NCBI RefSeq assembly: GCF_000499845.2
Contig: NC_023754.2
Location: forward strand, 10,360,618-10,424,617
DNA: 64,000 bases
Direction: 5' to 3'
Source of the DNA: Phaseolus vulgaris
Lineage: Eukaryota > Streptophyta > Magnoliopsida > Fabales > Fabaceae
The notes beneath the pieces are model-generated. The model was given only the letters and a program-made list of their open reading frames with translations. It was not told where the DNA came from and did no database searches. The position numbers and the translations under genes were made by a program. Shown piece by piece: positions 33,523 through 44,192 of the stretch; positions within the stretch are counted from its first letter, which is position 1, and the number at the start of each line of letters is the position of its first letter.

Positions 33523-34355
33523 TAAATAGGGATTAAATAATTTAGAATTATTATTTATTAATATTTATATTAATTCAAGAATTTATTTATATAAATATTT
33601 TATTTATGTAGAACATTAAATAATTTAGGATTTATATGTGTTTAAAATTTTAAATAATTTAAAAATATTATTTATTATAAATTTTTATCTAAGTATGACA
33701 TTCAATAATTTCGGATTTTTATTTATTTATATTTTTAAATAATTTAGGAATTTTATTTATTATATTTTTTTATTTAAGTTATGAAATTTAATAATTAGGA
33801 TTTGTATTTATTTCTAATTTTAAATAATTTATGTATTTTATTTATTGCAAATTTTATTTAAGTACTACATTTATTAATTTAAGATTTGTATCTGTTTAGA
33901 ATTTTAAATAATTTAGGATTTTTTTATATCCATTTTTTTATTTAAGTATTACATTAAATTATTCAGGAGTTGTATTTGTTTAGGATTTTGAATAATTTAG
34001 GAATTTAATTTATTTAAAAATATATATTTATTTAAAACATTAAATCATTTAGATTTTGTATTTATTTAGGATTTTAAAAACTTTAAAAATGTTATTTATT
34101 TTAGATTATTATTGAAGTAGGAATTAAAATTATTTAAGATTTGTATTTGTTTAGGATTTTGGAAAACTTAGAAATTTGTTTAAATTTTTATTAAAGAGAA
34201 ATTAAATAATTTAAGATATGAATATATTTAGATTCTTGAATAATTTAAGAATTTTATTGATTTTCAAATTTTATTTAAAAATAATATTTCAAATTTTTGG
34301 ATTTTTATTTATTTAGTATTTTGAAAATATTAAAAATTTCATATTTTTATTTAAG
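33523..34355. repeat. AT-rich tandem array, about 85-bp unit, about 10 copies
   Basis: The phrase ACATTAAATAATTTAGG or a close variant recurs at about 33530, 33613, 33698, 33783, 33867, 33951, 34037, 34121 and 34198, a period of 84-86 bp except the last. Each unit also holds AATAATTTAGGATTTT and TTATTTAAGTA. Copies are strongly diverged and nearly GC-free. No reading frame is supported. Confidence 0.75.
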
Positions 34356-34411
34356 TAGGTTATATACTTTTTTTTTGGTCAAGTCTTTTTTGTTATGATA
34401 GGTTATATACT
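34356..34411 (-). mobile_element. Very short retroposed insert with a 13-bp duplication
   Basis: TAGGTTATATACT occurs at 34356-34368 and again at 34399-34411, flanking 30 bp that on the minus strand read as an A-rich segment ending in eight A. A 13-bp duplication plus an A-tail is the signature of LINE-type target-primed insertion, here with an extremely 5'-truncated cargo. Confidence 0.45.
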
Positions 34412-34964
34412 CTTGGTAGAATTTATTCAAAATCAATTAGGTTATTTTTGGTTTGATATTTGTTTTTTTTTTAACCTGGGATGTTTCATCTTTTCCATGA
34501 TTTCTCACTTTGTTGTTTTAATACTTCAAGAGCTGTCTAATAAGTTATTTATTATGCTGATGTCACACATTAAATTTTATTTACATTATAATTGTTTACC
34601 TGTTGTAATTATTAATTTTATTATTTATATTATTATTAATATTTAAATTTTGTTTATCAGTTGTTATTATTTCTAGAAGATAATTCACATTTGTTGCTTG
34701 AATATTTGATTTTTGAATATTTATTGCCTTTGTCATTTTCTATGCTTTGACGGCATTGTTTGCATTGTCCAAGAAGAGTTCTTTGACCTTTTTATTTGGG
34801 ATTCTGCGTGGTGAAAACTCATCTCCATGAGTTCAACAGTAATGGAAGTTAACTTAAATCCTATAAACAACATACCTCACCGCAGATAAATCTTCCCTTG
34901 ATTTGTAGCCTTAGTATTTCATCTCAATCTGAATCCGACATGGTCTGAAGAAGGCGTGATATTA
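34412..34964. other. AT-rich spacer
   Basis: About 550 bp without a recognisable gene or repeat. An open frame at 34395-34646 is Phe/Ile/Leu-rich, as AT-rich DNA gives by chance. Confidence 0.5.
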
Positions 34965-36000
34965 GAGAGCCAAGAACATAAAAAAAGAACTGGAGAAAAC
35001 GAACCAAAAAGTATTTTGGCAAACAATCTGAATATGTATGTTATGGATGCACCAAAAAATGAAAAAAAAATGATAAAAGAATCACCTTTTCTTCGGAAAA
35101 GATAAAAGTTTGTAACTTTGATTAGAAATCCTAAAAACATCAAAAAGTAAGAAACAGTTAGATCTTAGAACTAAATAAAACTGCAGAAAAAGTAAGAAAA
35201 AGATAACCAAGAACATAAAAAAGAATTGGAGAAAACGAACCAAAAAACATTTTGGAAAACAATCTGAACATGTATGTTATAGATGCACCAAAAAATGAAA
35301 AGAAAAATAAAAGAATCACCTTTTCTTCGAAAAAGAACTTTTATCAGAAATCCTGAGAACAACGAAAAAGTAAGAAACAGAAAACCAAGAACATAAAAAA
35401 AAAAACTGGAGAAAATGCAAAAAACAAACTTTGGCAAACAATATGAAGATATATGATATGGATGCACCAAAAAATGAAAAGAAATGATAAAAGACTCACC
35501 TTTTCTTCGAAAAAGATAAAAGTTCACAACTTTGATAAGAAACCCTAACAACAGTGGAAAAAAAAGTAAGAAACATAGAAACGAAGAACATAAAAACAAC
35601 TAGAGAAAACGCAAAAAAAGAAAAATGACAAAAGACTCACCTTTTCTTCGACAAAGATAAAAGTTCACAACTTTGATAAGAAACCCTAACAACAGTGAAG
35701 AAAAAGTAAGAAATATAGAACGAAGAACATAAAAACAACTTTGAGGAAACGCAACAAACAAAGAAGTAACAAATCAAGATCAGTGGAGCAAATAAACCAT
35801 AAAAGAGATGAAGAGAATTAGAAGAAACATTAAAAGCAAGCAACTTTGATAAGAAACCCAAAAAAAAAATCATTTTTATGTTGTGAAACAACGTAAAAAA
35901 ACACATAAGCAACAATATCAAGAACAAAGAGATGGAAAGAATCAGCAGAAACATGAAAAGCAAGAAACTTTGATAAGAAAACCCAAAAAAGCATATCACC
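34965..36000 (-). repeat. Degenerate tandem array with telo-box and splice-donor-like motifs
   Basis: Blocks recur in the same order: AGAACATAAAAA, GGATGCACCAAAAAATG, CACCTTTTCTTCG (35083, 35317, 35497, 35638) and ACTTTGATAAGAAACCC (35527, 35667, 35838 and a variant at 35965). Spacing shrinks from 234 to 180 to 141 bp. Two copies contain AAACCCTAA, the plant telo-box. On the minus strand two copies contain AAAAGGTGAGT, a perfect 5' splice site. Long Phe/Leu-rich frames across it are by-products. Possibly multiplied leader/intron sequence of a captured gene. Confidence 0.55.
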
Positions 36001-36429
36001 TAGGTGCTTGAACATACGATGGATTCCACTACCAGTTGTTGCACAGACTAAAGAAAGCCCAAATAAAATGAAATAGGGCGAAATGTGAGGCATAGAGCAA
36101 ACCCAGAGAAGAAGAAATCCAAGAAAGGGCGAAATGTGCCCAGAGAAGAAGAAACCCAATAAATGAAAATTCTTGAGAGAAACGAAAAGGCAACGAAATA
36201 AAGGTGGAATAGGAGAGAGAGAGAGAGAGAGAGAATAAATGAGAGACGAGAATGAGAGAAACCAAAATAAAAGAAAGAGAAAGGCGGAAATGAGAGGAGA
36301 GAGAGAGAGTAAATGAGAGGGAAATGCGAGTGATAATAAAGTGAGAGAGAGGGAAATGTGGGTGATAATAAAATGAGAGTTTTGTAACACGTATAAGTTC
36401 TACAGCGTGCCACTTGTCAATCACAGAAT
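36001..36429. repeat. Purine-rich low-complexity tract with (GA)n
   Basis: A (GA)n run lies at 36213-36234, surrounded by GAGA/GAAA-rich sequence to about 36370, with a repeated CAGAGAAGAAGAAA..GGGCGAAATGTG phrase at 36071-36140. Open frames here are Ser/Leu/Phe-rich on the minus strand and not credible genes. Confidence 0.7.
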
Positions 36430-37272
36430 GAATTTGAGATTACTATTTAAGTTAATATTTGAAATTTTTTCTTTTTGATTTTTTTTTGAAAAGTTACCCC
36501 CGAGCGTGCCTTCTATTTGTATTATAGATTGATTGATATCCACCCATTTGTAAAATAACTTGTTTTAAATCAAATAAGTATAGCCTTGAACTTTTCTCTC
36601 ATTTGTGAGTTCAAAATGCTAGTTCCTTATTTCTAGAATCTAATATTTAGTTTTCTAAATTCAAGTAGTGATTTTCCTTTTTACATTTATCTTTCATTGT
36701 GAGAGTGACGTGCTTTTCATCTTTTATCTCCTCCATCTCTTTTATTTCTTCATTTGTTCTTATAATCAAACTTTTATACTTGAATAGTCATTTAGTTAAT
36801 CTTGTATTTTCAGTGGAGAGATTCGAAGAGCTTGTTTTATTCTTGTTTTCTACATTGTCAAATAAAACCAAAGTTAATTCTATGAATTTCCTTCATTTTC
36901 TTCCATTATATTGAATTGTTCTTAAATCCTTTTGAATGTTGTTTACAAACACTCCATTCTAATCAATTTAGAGTCATCCTTAAAGCATTTGCTTTCGTTA
37001 AAACTAAATGAATCATGAATATAATCAACAATAACACGAGTTTCAATTATTCTAATCATGATCCTAATTCAAGTAATTATGACTAAGAATAATAAAATTA
37101 AGGCAATTAGTGAATAAAACAAACAAAGTAATATAAAAAAAATTAGAAATTGAGAATCCCTAATTTAAGAAATCTAATTATAGTCTCAAAGAAGAATATC
37201 CATTTATAAATAGAACCTTCAAAATTATTAAGCAAATTGTGAATTTATACTTTGAGTTGTTGAATAAGTAAC
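36430..37272. other. AT-rich DNA downstream of the lipid-transfer-like gene
   Basis: About 840 bp. Its right end should contain the 3' UTR and polyadenylation region of the minus-strand gene at 37273-37641. A 71-codon frame at 36699-36914 has no recognisable feature. Confidence 0.5.
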
Positions 37273-37641
37273 CTAGCCATTTATACAATGATCCATTGAA
37301 AAGGAAAGATGAATGTTGCATGCTGGGGGAAGACTAACCAACTTGTCATGACGAAAGTTTAAATATGGTGCAACACTCACTAGACAGCTACAAAGTTTTT
37401 TTATAGCTTCACCATTGTTGGCTCCCTGAAAAGCCACTCTTGCTCCATCACAGCAATTAGGAGTTGGATGATCTAATGAACCAATCAAATAAGGCTGACA
37501 TGGGAAAAGTAAAGGTTGATACCCATTGCAAATGCTAGGAACTTGTGCTGTGCTTGGAATTTGTGCTCTGCTCAATGTTGTTATTGCCAAACCATAAGCC
37601 ATAACAAGCACCACAACACCACACACATTCTTCTCTCCCAT
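37273..37641 (-). CDS. Lipid-transfer-type (eight-cysteine) secreted protein, 122 aa
   Basis: This is the one intact host gene. Residues 1-26 form a signal peptide (MGEKNVCGVVVLVMAYGL...). The mature part has the eight-cysteine pattern of the LTP/2S albumin/alpha-amylase inhibitor superfamily: C-X9-C-X14-CC-X19-CXC-X21-C-X10-C. These cysteines form four disulfides around a lipid-binding cavity, so the protein is probably a secreted or cell-wall lipid carrier. It has no intron and ends with TAG after CING. There is no GPI-type hydrophobic tail. A TATA box lies about 70 nt upstream of the ATG. The LTP subtype is not certain. Its freedom from stops amid decayed elements argues that it is functional. 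Confidence 0.85.
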   Translation of the reverse strand: MGEKNVCGVVVLVMAYGLAITTLSRAQIPSTAQVPSICNGYQPLLFPCQPYLIGSLDHPTPNCCDGARVAFQGANNGEAIKKLCSCLVSVAPYLNFRHDKLVSLPPACNIHLSFSMDHCING

Positions 37642-37662
37642 ATTCTCTTGATTATGTGCCTA

Positions 37663-37935
37663 CCTTGTTTTCACTTTTTATGAATTTGTGTTCAACGCAT
37701 AACTCACTTATATAGACTTAACAGTAGTTGAGTTTTGGAATAATTTCATCATATTTTCTTTTCTTTTCATATCCGTTATATGGTATATATTAAATGTGGC
37801 TTCCTTGTTTTCACTTTTATCAATTTGTGTTCAACGCATAACTCACTTATACAGACTTAACATTAATTGAATTTTGGAATAATTTCATCATATTTTATTT
37901 TCTTTCCATATCCGTTATATTGTATATATTAAATG
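37663..37935 (-). promoter_or_regulatory. Tandemly duplicated promoter region (about 140-bp unit, two copies)
   Basis: CCTTGTTTTCACTTTT starts at 37663 and again at 37803, and the two copies stay alignable for about 135 bp, including TTCAACGCATAACTCACTTATA and TCATATCCGTTATA. The copy nearest the gene has a good TATA (TATATAAG on the minus strand, 37708-37715). The distal copy has TATACAG at the same place, so its TATA is weakened. Confidence 0.75.
37708..37715 (-). promoter_or_regulatory. TATA box of the lipid-transfer-like gene
   Basis: The minus strand reads TATATAAG, 67 nt upstream of the ATG at 37641. This allows a short leader starting near 37680. Confidence 0.55.
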
Positions 37936-38007
37936 CATTTATTATTTACAAAAAATAATAAATAAATATTAAATTTTAATAAATGTAATACTTAATATAT
38001 ATACTGA

Positions 38008-38170
38008 CACTACAAGAAAAATTCAATTTATCTACGGAAGAATTTCGTAGGTAACAACCAAGATTCGTAGGTAAATCAGCATTACTTACGGATTACCCAC
38101 GAAACAAAATTCGTATGTAATCTGGACATAGGTAATTTACCTACGGACAGTGTATCGGTAATGTGTCCAC
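38008..38170 (+). repeat. CACTA terminal and subterminal repeats
   Basis: After the CACTACAAGAAAA terminus, the motif TTCGTAGGTAA and variants recur on both strands: TTTCGTAGGTAACAA, GATTCGTAGGTAAA, CTTACGGAT, TTCGTATGTAA, TTTACCTACGGACA. Such arrays bind the transposase in En/Spm elements. Confidence 0.8.
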
Positions 38171-39704
38171 AGATAATTTAATATACTTTATTTTTAAAAT
38201 TTTAATTATTATTATTATTCAATATACTTTATTCAGCATTACTTTTTTTTATTAAATATTATTACTAATAAGTATAATAATAATCATAACATGACAACAA
38301 AACTTGACTAATGGTTAAAACTTCTTTGGACATTCCTCAAGGGACTTGGCTTTGAGTTCCACATGCTGCAATTTAGTTCTAACTTTAATTATAATTGTCA
38401 TAACATATATAAGGATAAAATAGGAAAAAAAAATTAAAGATGAGAATCCCCTTTATAACTAATGAAATTAAATCAAGTATTGATATAAGGATAAACTAGG
38501 AAAAAAATTAAAGAAAGTTAAAGAGGAGAATCCCCTTTATATATACATATAGATTATGAAATATTATTAATAATTTTAAATATTATTTAATATTATAAAT
38601 AATATTAATTTTATTAATATTTTTATTAATAGTATTTATATTATTAATAATATGTATAGATATTTTTATTTATATAACATTAATAACTTAATATTATTTA
38701 ATTCACTTTATTAATAACATTAATAACTTAACATTAATAATTTAATAACTTAACATTATTTAATTTAACTTTATTAATAACTCCTTCCCCACCATAGAGA
38801 CCAAAGTAGAATTGACGAGTACGATACGTCAAGAATTAATGGAGGAGATCAGAAAGGAGACTGTCAGATGCAGTTAGAGTTGCGATAGGAGTTTCTATCG
38901 CAACAATTTTATGCTGAGTCAGTTGACACGCTTGTTAGTCCCTCTCCCAAGAGCACAAAGGAAAGTTGTGCGGCTCTTACAACATCAGGGAAGGATATCA
39001 TTGGCCAGATGAGCCAATGTGAGCTACTGGTAGACTGCGACATGCTTCCTTAGGTGGTGGCCATTGAAAAAGTCTATCAAGAGGCCACCACCTTACATAA
39101 CGTTTCTCTCTCCCCTGATGTGGTGAAGGCAACAGTTGAAAGAGTACGAGTAGCTGATACTTGTGTTCCACTACCTTTAGATGAGGTAACAATTGTGGCT
39201 GGTGCATTCCAGACATTCATAGCCTAGCCCAAACACCTCATTCGAGTTATACCAGAACCTCTAGTAAAATTTCATTTCATTATATTAATTTATATTTATA
39301 TATTACATCTAATTTAATACAAATGTTCTTTATTTTGTAGAAACATCGTCGGAAACCAAGTTCGAAAAAGAAGCATGAGGTTTCGATTGATGATCCTATA
39401 GCTTCCTTAGTTGCAACTGCTAGAGAGATTGGTTAAGACCCTTTGGAAGATCCGTGGGATGATACGTTTTTTGAAATAAACACTAACATGCCACTGTACA
39501 TATACATGCCGAATATGTTAGAATTTGTAGTTGGGGATCAAGAGCTCAATATAAATATAATTCAATTTTTTATCATGTAAGTATCTTTACAAATATTTCA
39601 ATTTACTTTATATTAAATTATTATTGATTATGCTTTAACTAATAACATGTAGGTCTTTGCATGGAGTTTCTATCACTGATGGGAATGAAGATGCATATAG
39701 ATTT

Positions 39705-40567
39705 TGTCCCGACCAGTCCTCGGTCATCAACCCAGAGACTGACCTCAGACATCGCGCATTGATGCTTAATGATGGAAGGGGGCCACGTGAGGTGGACCCC
39801 AGACGCACCTACCAGGGAATTTGTTAGTCTTTGATATTTGTATCCTAAGCCCCGATGTTGGAGATCGATATCGAACCCCACCAGTAGGGGAAGAAGATCG
39901 GACATTGGTCGTCAGGACGTTGTAAAGGGCCACGTAAGGTGGGCCCAATAAGATAACAGTTAAAAACAAGAGATATGTGAGAAGCCTAAGTCACGAGGGA
40001 TCCATGCATGTGGTGTGTATGACACATTAAGGCGCAACACGTGTGGATAATCCTAGGAGGCGTTAAGGCCCATTAGGGTTAGGCTTTCCAGGGAAAGCTG
40101 CATGCATGGGACGTGAATACTTAGTGCACCCACGAAGTAGATGGCACTAAAGATTAGGTGCACAAGTTGGTACCTAAGCGGCCACTCTGATATTCGTTGC
40201 ACTTTAGTTAAGGAAAGTTCATGTGCCAGATACGCTAAGATTCTATGGATAGCGTCGCAAGGACATTCTCCAAGGAACCCTAGTCAAGGGTAACAACACA
40301 AAGGTAAACCCTAGTTTCAGCATATATAAAGGTTGTCAAAACCCTAGTAAGGTACGCAATTTCTAAGACTGAAGCTAATATACATACTTGGTGTTTCTTT
40401 TCCCTAATACTAACTTGAGCGTCGAAGTGCAAACGGCCGCTAGGGCGCCCCTTTGTCTTTTGCATGTGAGTGGTTTCTTGATCAAGAATGCACGTTTCTC
40501 AGGCAAGATTGAAGGGCCAAAGCATTTGTTGGAGTCAACCGGCGGAGCGAGTCAACCGGCAGGAACA
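39705..40567 (+). repeat. 5' LTR of Tat-B (863 bp)
   Basis: It begins TGTCCCGACCAGTCC and ends GGCAGGAACA. A TATA box (TATATAAAGG) lies at 40323. The 3' LTR has the same length; I count about 60 differences by eye (about 7%), so the insertion is not recent. Confidence 0.9.
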
Positions 40568-41230
40568 TTTGGCGCCCCGTGGGGCCCGTTAAAACAAGGT
40601 CCCACTCACAGCTATGTTAAGAGTCTTTACCAACAATGTGAGGAGTACGAGGCAAGCAACTATTGGATCCGCAGGAAGGGTACCCTCTGGGGGGGGACAA
40701 CGTTACCATGCAACAAATCTTGGATACGATGCGTGCCCTCCAAGTAGAAGTAGCGGCTTCCCGAGTGGACAACGCAGAATTGCGCAGAGCCAATGAAGAA
40801 CTACGTAGGGATTTGCAATATGTAGGGGAATGCGCGACAGACGAACGTGCCCCGCCGGCACCACCTAGGGCCAAAGCACCTGTTAGAGTCAACCGGCGGA
40901 GCGAGTCAATTGGCAGGAACATTTGGCGCCTACCGTGGGGCCTGTTAAAACAAGGTCCCACTCACAGTTACGTTAAGAGTCTTTACCAATAATGTGAGAA
41001 GTACGAGGCAAGCAACTATTGGATCCGCAGGAAGGGTACCCTCCGGGGGGGGGACAACGTTACCATGCAACAAATCTTGGATACGATTCGTGCCCTCCAA
41101 GTAGAAGTAGCGGCTTCCCGAGTGGACAACGCAGAATTGCGCAGAGCAAATGAAGAACTACGTAGGGATTTGCAACATGTAGGGGAATGCACGACAGACA
41201 AACGTGCCCCGTCGGCACCACCTAGGGCAC
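40517..41230 (+). repeat. Tandem duplication (about 356 bp, two copies) of LTR tail, PBS, leader and gag start
   Basis: The first copy starts with CCAAAGCATTTGTTGGAGTC at 40517, the second with CCAAAGCACCTGTTAGAGTC at about 40872. Both contain the last 50 bp of the LTR, the primer binding site, the leader, a G-rich run and the gag ATG (40708 and 41065, 357 bp apart). Confidence 0.85.
40570..40586 (+). other. Primer binding site of Tat-B (first copy)
   Basis: TGGCGCCCCGTGGGGCC starts two bases after the LTR. A second copy (TGGCGCCTACCGTGGGG) is at 40924 because of a tandem duplication. Confidence 0.75.
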
Positions 41231-41316
41231 GTCCCATGCCGTTCTCATGAGCAATCATGAATACGGCGTTACCAACGACGTCTCTGGGCCCGAAGGTCTC
41301 CTTCACAGGAGTAGAG

Positions 41317-42774
41317 TGTTGAAGATGGATGAAGCTTGTCTCTGCCTACCCTTAGTGTGTTTGATGTAGATTTTAGCTGGTTTGCTTTGAAGGTTGTAAT
41401 GTGTCTTAGATGATCTTGTACTTTAGGTTTGTGTGTGTTCAAGGTTGCCTTTTGCTACATGACCCATCCTAGATGCCAAATCAAGGGAGCAAGATCAAGC
41501 ACATGATGTGGTTAAATGGTTTTGAAAAGTTTTTTAAAGGTTTCTTAAAAAGTTTGATGCAGTACAAAAATAAATCTGTTTTCTTGAGAAACAATAGGTT
41601 TATTTTTGCTCTGTTAAAAGGATTTTCGAAATTCAGTTAGGGCACCTAAGGTAAAGCTCAATCTGTTATTTCAGTTAAGCTGAGCTGGTAGTTTTTTAAC
41701 ATTTAACCTGTTGTTTTTAGATTTAATCTGTTGTTTTCAAAACTGCTAGGGAACTGCTTTTTGAAAAGTGGTTAGAAACTGTTCTCTATAAAATAAAATG
41801 CCCTTCTCACAAGAAGGTGTGCTGAGCAACCACAGTTTTAACAGAGACAAAAACGTTTCTTGAGTGAGAAAGAGAATTGAAAAAGAATTTGCAAAGGTTT
41901 TTTTCAAAGGAAAATACATGTGTGCTTGTTCTTGAAGAACCTTGTGCTGGATAAAGGTGTTGGTGCTGTCTTGAAGCAAATAGAACAACTGGTTTATGTT
42001 CTTGCAACACAACTTCAGGTGTAATCCTTCCCTTATTCATTCTTGTAATAGGTGTAAGTGTTAGTCACTCTTTGATAGTGTTTCTTGGAGTGCAAGGTGT
42101 GCTGGAATAGTGTTTTTCAGCCTTGTTTGTTGAAGTTCTTGAAGGGTTCAATAACTGTTGTGTATGTTGTAATTGGTTGCACGTGTTTTAGTGGATTCCA
42201 CCTTGGAGTAAGGTGAACTGGACGTAGCTCTTGATGAGTGAACCAGTATAAAAATTCTCTTGTGTTTCTCTCCTCATCCCTGCACTTATTTCTAAGTTTT
42301 CACATAATCTGTCAAGAAAGGAATCTGTTCTTTTGAATCTAAATCTGTTAATTCTGGACCTGATAATATCTGCCATTCTAGCTTGTTAATCAATCTTCTA
42401 AACATAAATCAAGCTGCTATCTGAATATGTAATATGGCTAAAGTGTGAATTGGTTGTCTTGACTGAACTGTGACATTTGGTCATTTCCCTAGATGCTTTA
42501 TGTTAAGTAAAATTGATTAATCTTGTGATATAATTCACAACTTTGTAAGCTGTAAAAGTTAATCAATTTGTCTCTGCTATTCTTGCTGGTTGATCTAAAT
42601 CTTGTTGATCAAGTTCTGTTTTTGCTAAAGTCATTTGGAAAATCAATCTGCTTCATCTAGAATCAATCTGTTCTTTTTACCTATAATATACTGAAAACAG
42701 TTTGTGCTTGCGAAAATTTGATAAGCTCAATTCACCCCTCCGCTCTTGAACTTAGACACTGTTTAACTCTAACA
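41317..42774 (+). repeat. Solo SIRE-type LTR in Tat-B gag (1458 bp)
   Basis: It begins TGTTGAAGATGG and ends AACTCTAACA, with a perfect duplication TAGAG (41312-41316 and 42775-42779). A TATA region (GAACCAGTATAAAAATTC) lies near 42240, and the terminal block CAATTCACCCCTCCGCTCTTG resembles the other SIRE-type LTRs. Confidence 0.88.
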
Positions 42775-43175
42775 TAGAGGACCCAGTGGCCCATCTCACA
42801 ACGTTCCACACCCAGATGATGCTCACTGGAGGATCTGACACCATGTACTGCAAAATGTTGATGAGCACACTATCAGGCGTGGCGTTGGAGTGGTTCGTTA
42901 GCCTTCCCGACGGACACATCACCAACTTCAACCAGTTTGCTACACTATTCAGAGAGCAGTACCTTGTGAACCAGGCCCCCACCCGACTTTCTTATGACAT
43001 TTTCAATGTCAAACAGTACCAGGGGGAGTCCATGAAGGACTGCCTGAACAGGTTCGGTGTTCAAGTGGTGAGATTGAAGCCCACTGATGAAGCCATGATA
43101 GTACATGCCTTTGTCAAGGAAATGTTGCCGGGACCTTTCAATGAGTCACTACTAAGGTTCTACCCGAAGACGTTC

Positions 43176-44192
43176 TGATATGATATAAAAAACATGATAG
43201 AGATATGATATGAACATGTTATGGATTCAACAAGAGTTGGAATATGATTAGGCACTTTTTAAGAATTGGATCAATGTTCTTAACATTGAAGAACTCACCA
43301 AAACACAAGTAACTAAGCCAAACTCACATAAAAACCCATTTTGAACAACAAACCCATGGATAGAAACTCAAGAACACAACATATAACATTTATACCCATG
43401 GAGGACGTGACCAAAACAGCAAGAACAACCAATTTGCATCGATTAAAATTGAATATAAGTGTAGCAAATGAAAGAGGACATCATAAGGAAGAGATTGCAC
43501 CGATTGAAAGTGAAAACAAACAAGTATAACAAAAATGGGTAATTTGGAATGAAGGGAAAATGGACTTATGTGGATGAAGCTCTTGGAATGTGCACGCCAC
43601 TTGAAGGATGGTTGGCTTCAAGATGAGTGTTGTTGCCGCCACTTGAGAGCCCAAGAATTCACTCAAGATAAGACTAGAAGAGAAGAAGACACAAGTCTCT
43701 CTCAATTTCACTCACCAATTTGGGAGAGGTTCAATACTCACAAAACCAATCTTATTATTTCAAAGACCTAAGCACCCCTTTTATAATAGAGAGGGCTGGT
43801 CACAAAGTACAAGAGAAGCTTACAAGAGAAGCTTTTGAAAGGTCACCTTCCAACTCCTTCTATTCTAGCGCCTAAAGGAGTGTTAAAAGACAACTTTCTA
43901 GTTTCTTCCTAAAAACTAACGCCTAAGGTACTTACAAAAGAGGTTTCTTTTTGGTTTCCCTCTTAGTACCTTCCCAAACACTACTCCTATATGTTTTACA
44001 AATTTATACAAAAGAAATCACAAAGAAAGATATTAATTGAAGCCCATTCTTGAATTCTTGTTGGCTTTGGGCTTGATCCTCTCTTTATTTAATTCTTTAA
44101 TTTTTTAGAAGACTAGAAGGAAGAACTTTAAATGTTTGGGTGGATGGCCTCTTCCTCCATTAGTAAAATCCTCTCTTACTTGATCTCCATTA
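43176..44192 (-). repeat. Solo CRM-like LTR in Tat-B gag, inverted (1017 bp)
   Basis: In plus view it begins TGATATGATATAA and ends TGATCTCCATTA (mutated from ATCA), with a perfect duplication CGTTC (43171-43175 and 44193-44197). The body (GGATCAATGTTCTTAAC.., CTCACCAAAACACAAG, CGCCACTTGA..) matches the CRM-like LTRs on the minus strand but is diverged. Confidence 0.88.

Noticed and set aside
34919..36424. Several long Phe/Leu/Ser-rich minus-strand frames (60-186 codons) that look like membrane proteins
   Set aside because: They are translations of the A-rich tandem array and the (GA)n tract; frames overlap each other in all phases and repeat with the DNA unit.
36699..36914. 71-codon frame downstream of the lipid-transfer-like gene
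   Set aside because: No domain, AT-driven composition, no supporting context.
40388..40747. Open frame across the Tat-B LTR/PBS junction
   Set aside because: It spans the LTR end and primer binding site; no protein similarity, and the gag start is downstream.
43176..44192. A host intron inside gag, because the frame resumes on both sides
   Set aside because: The insert has LTR-type ends, a 5-bp CGTTC duplication and similarity to CRM-like LTRs, so it is a solo LTR and not an intron.
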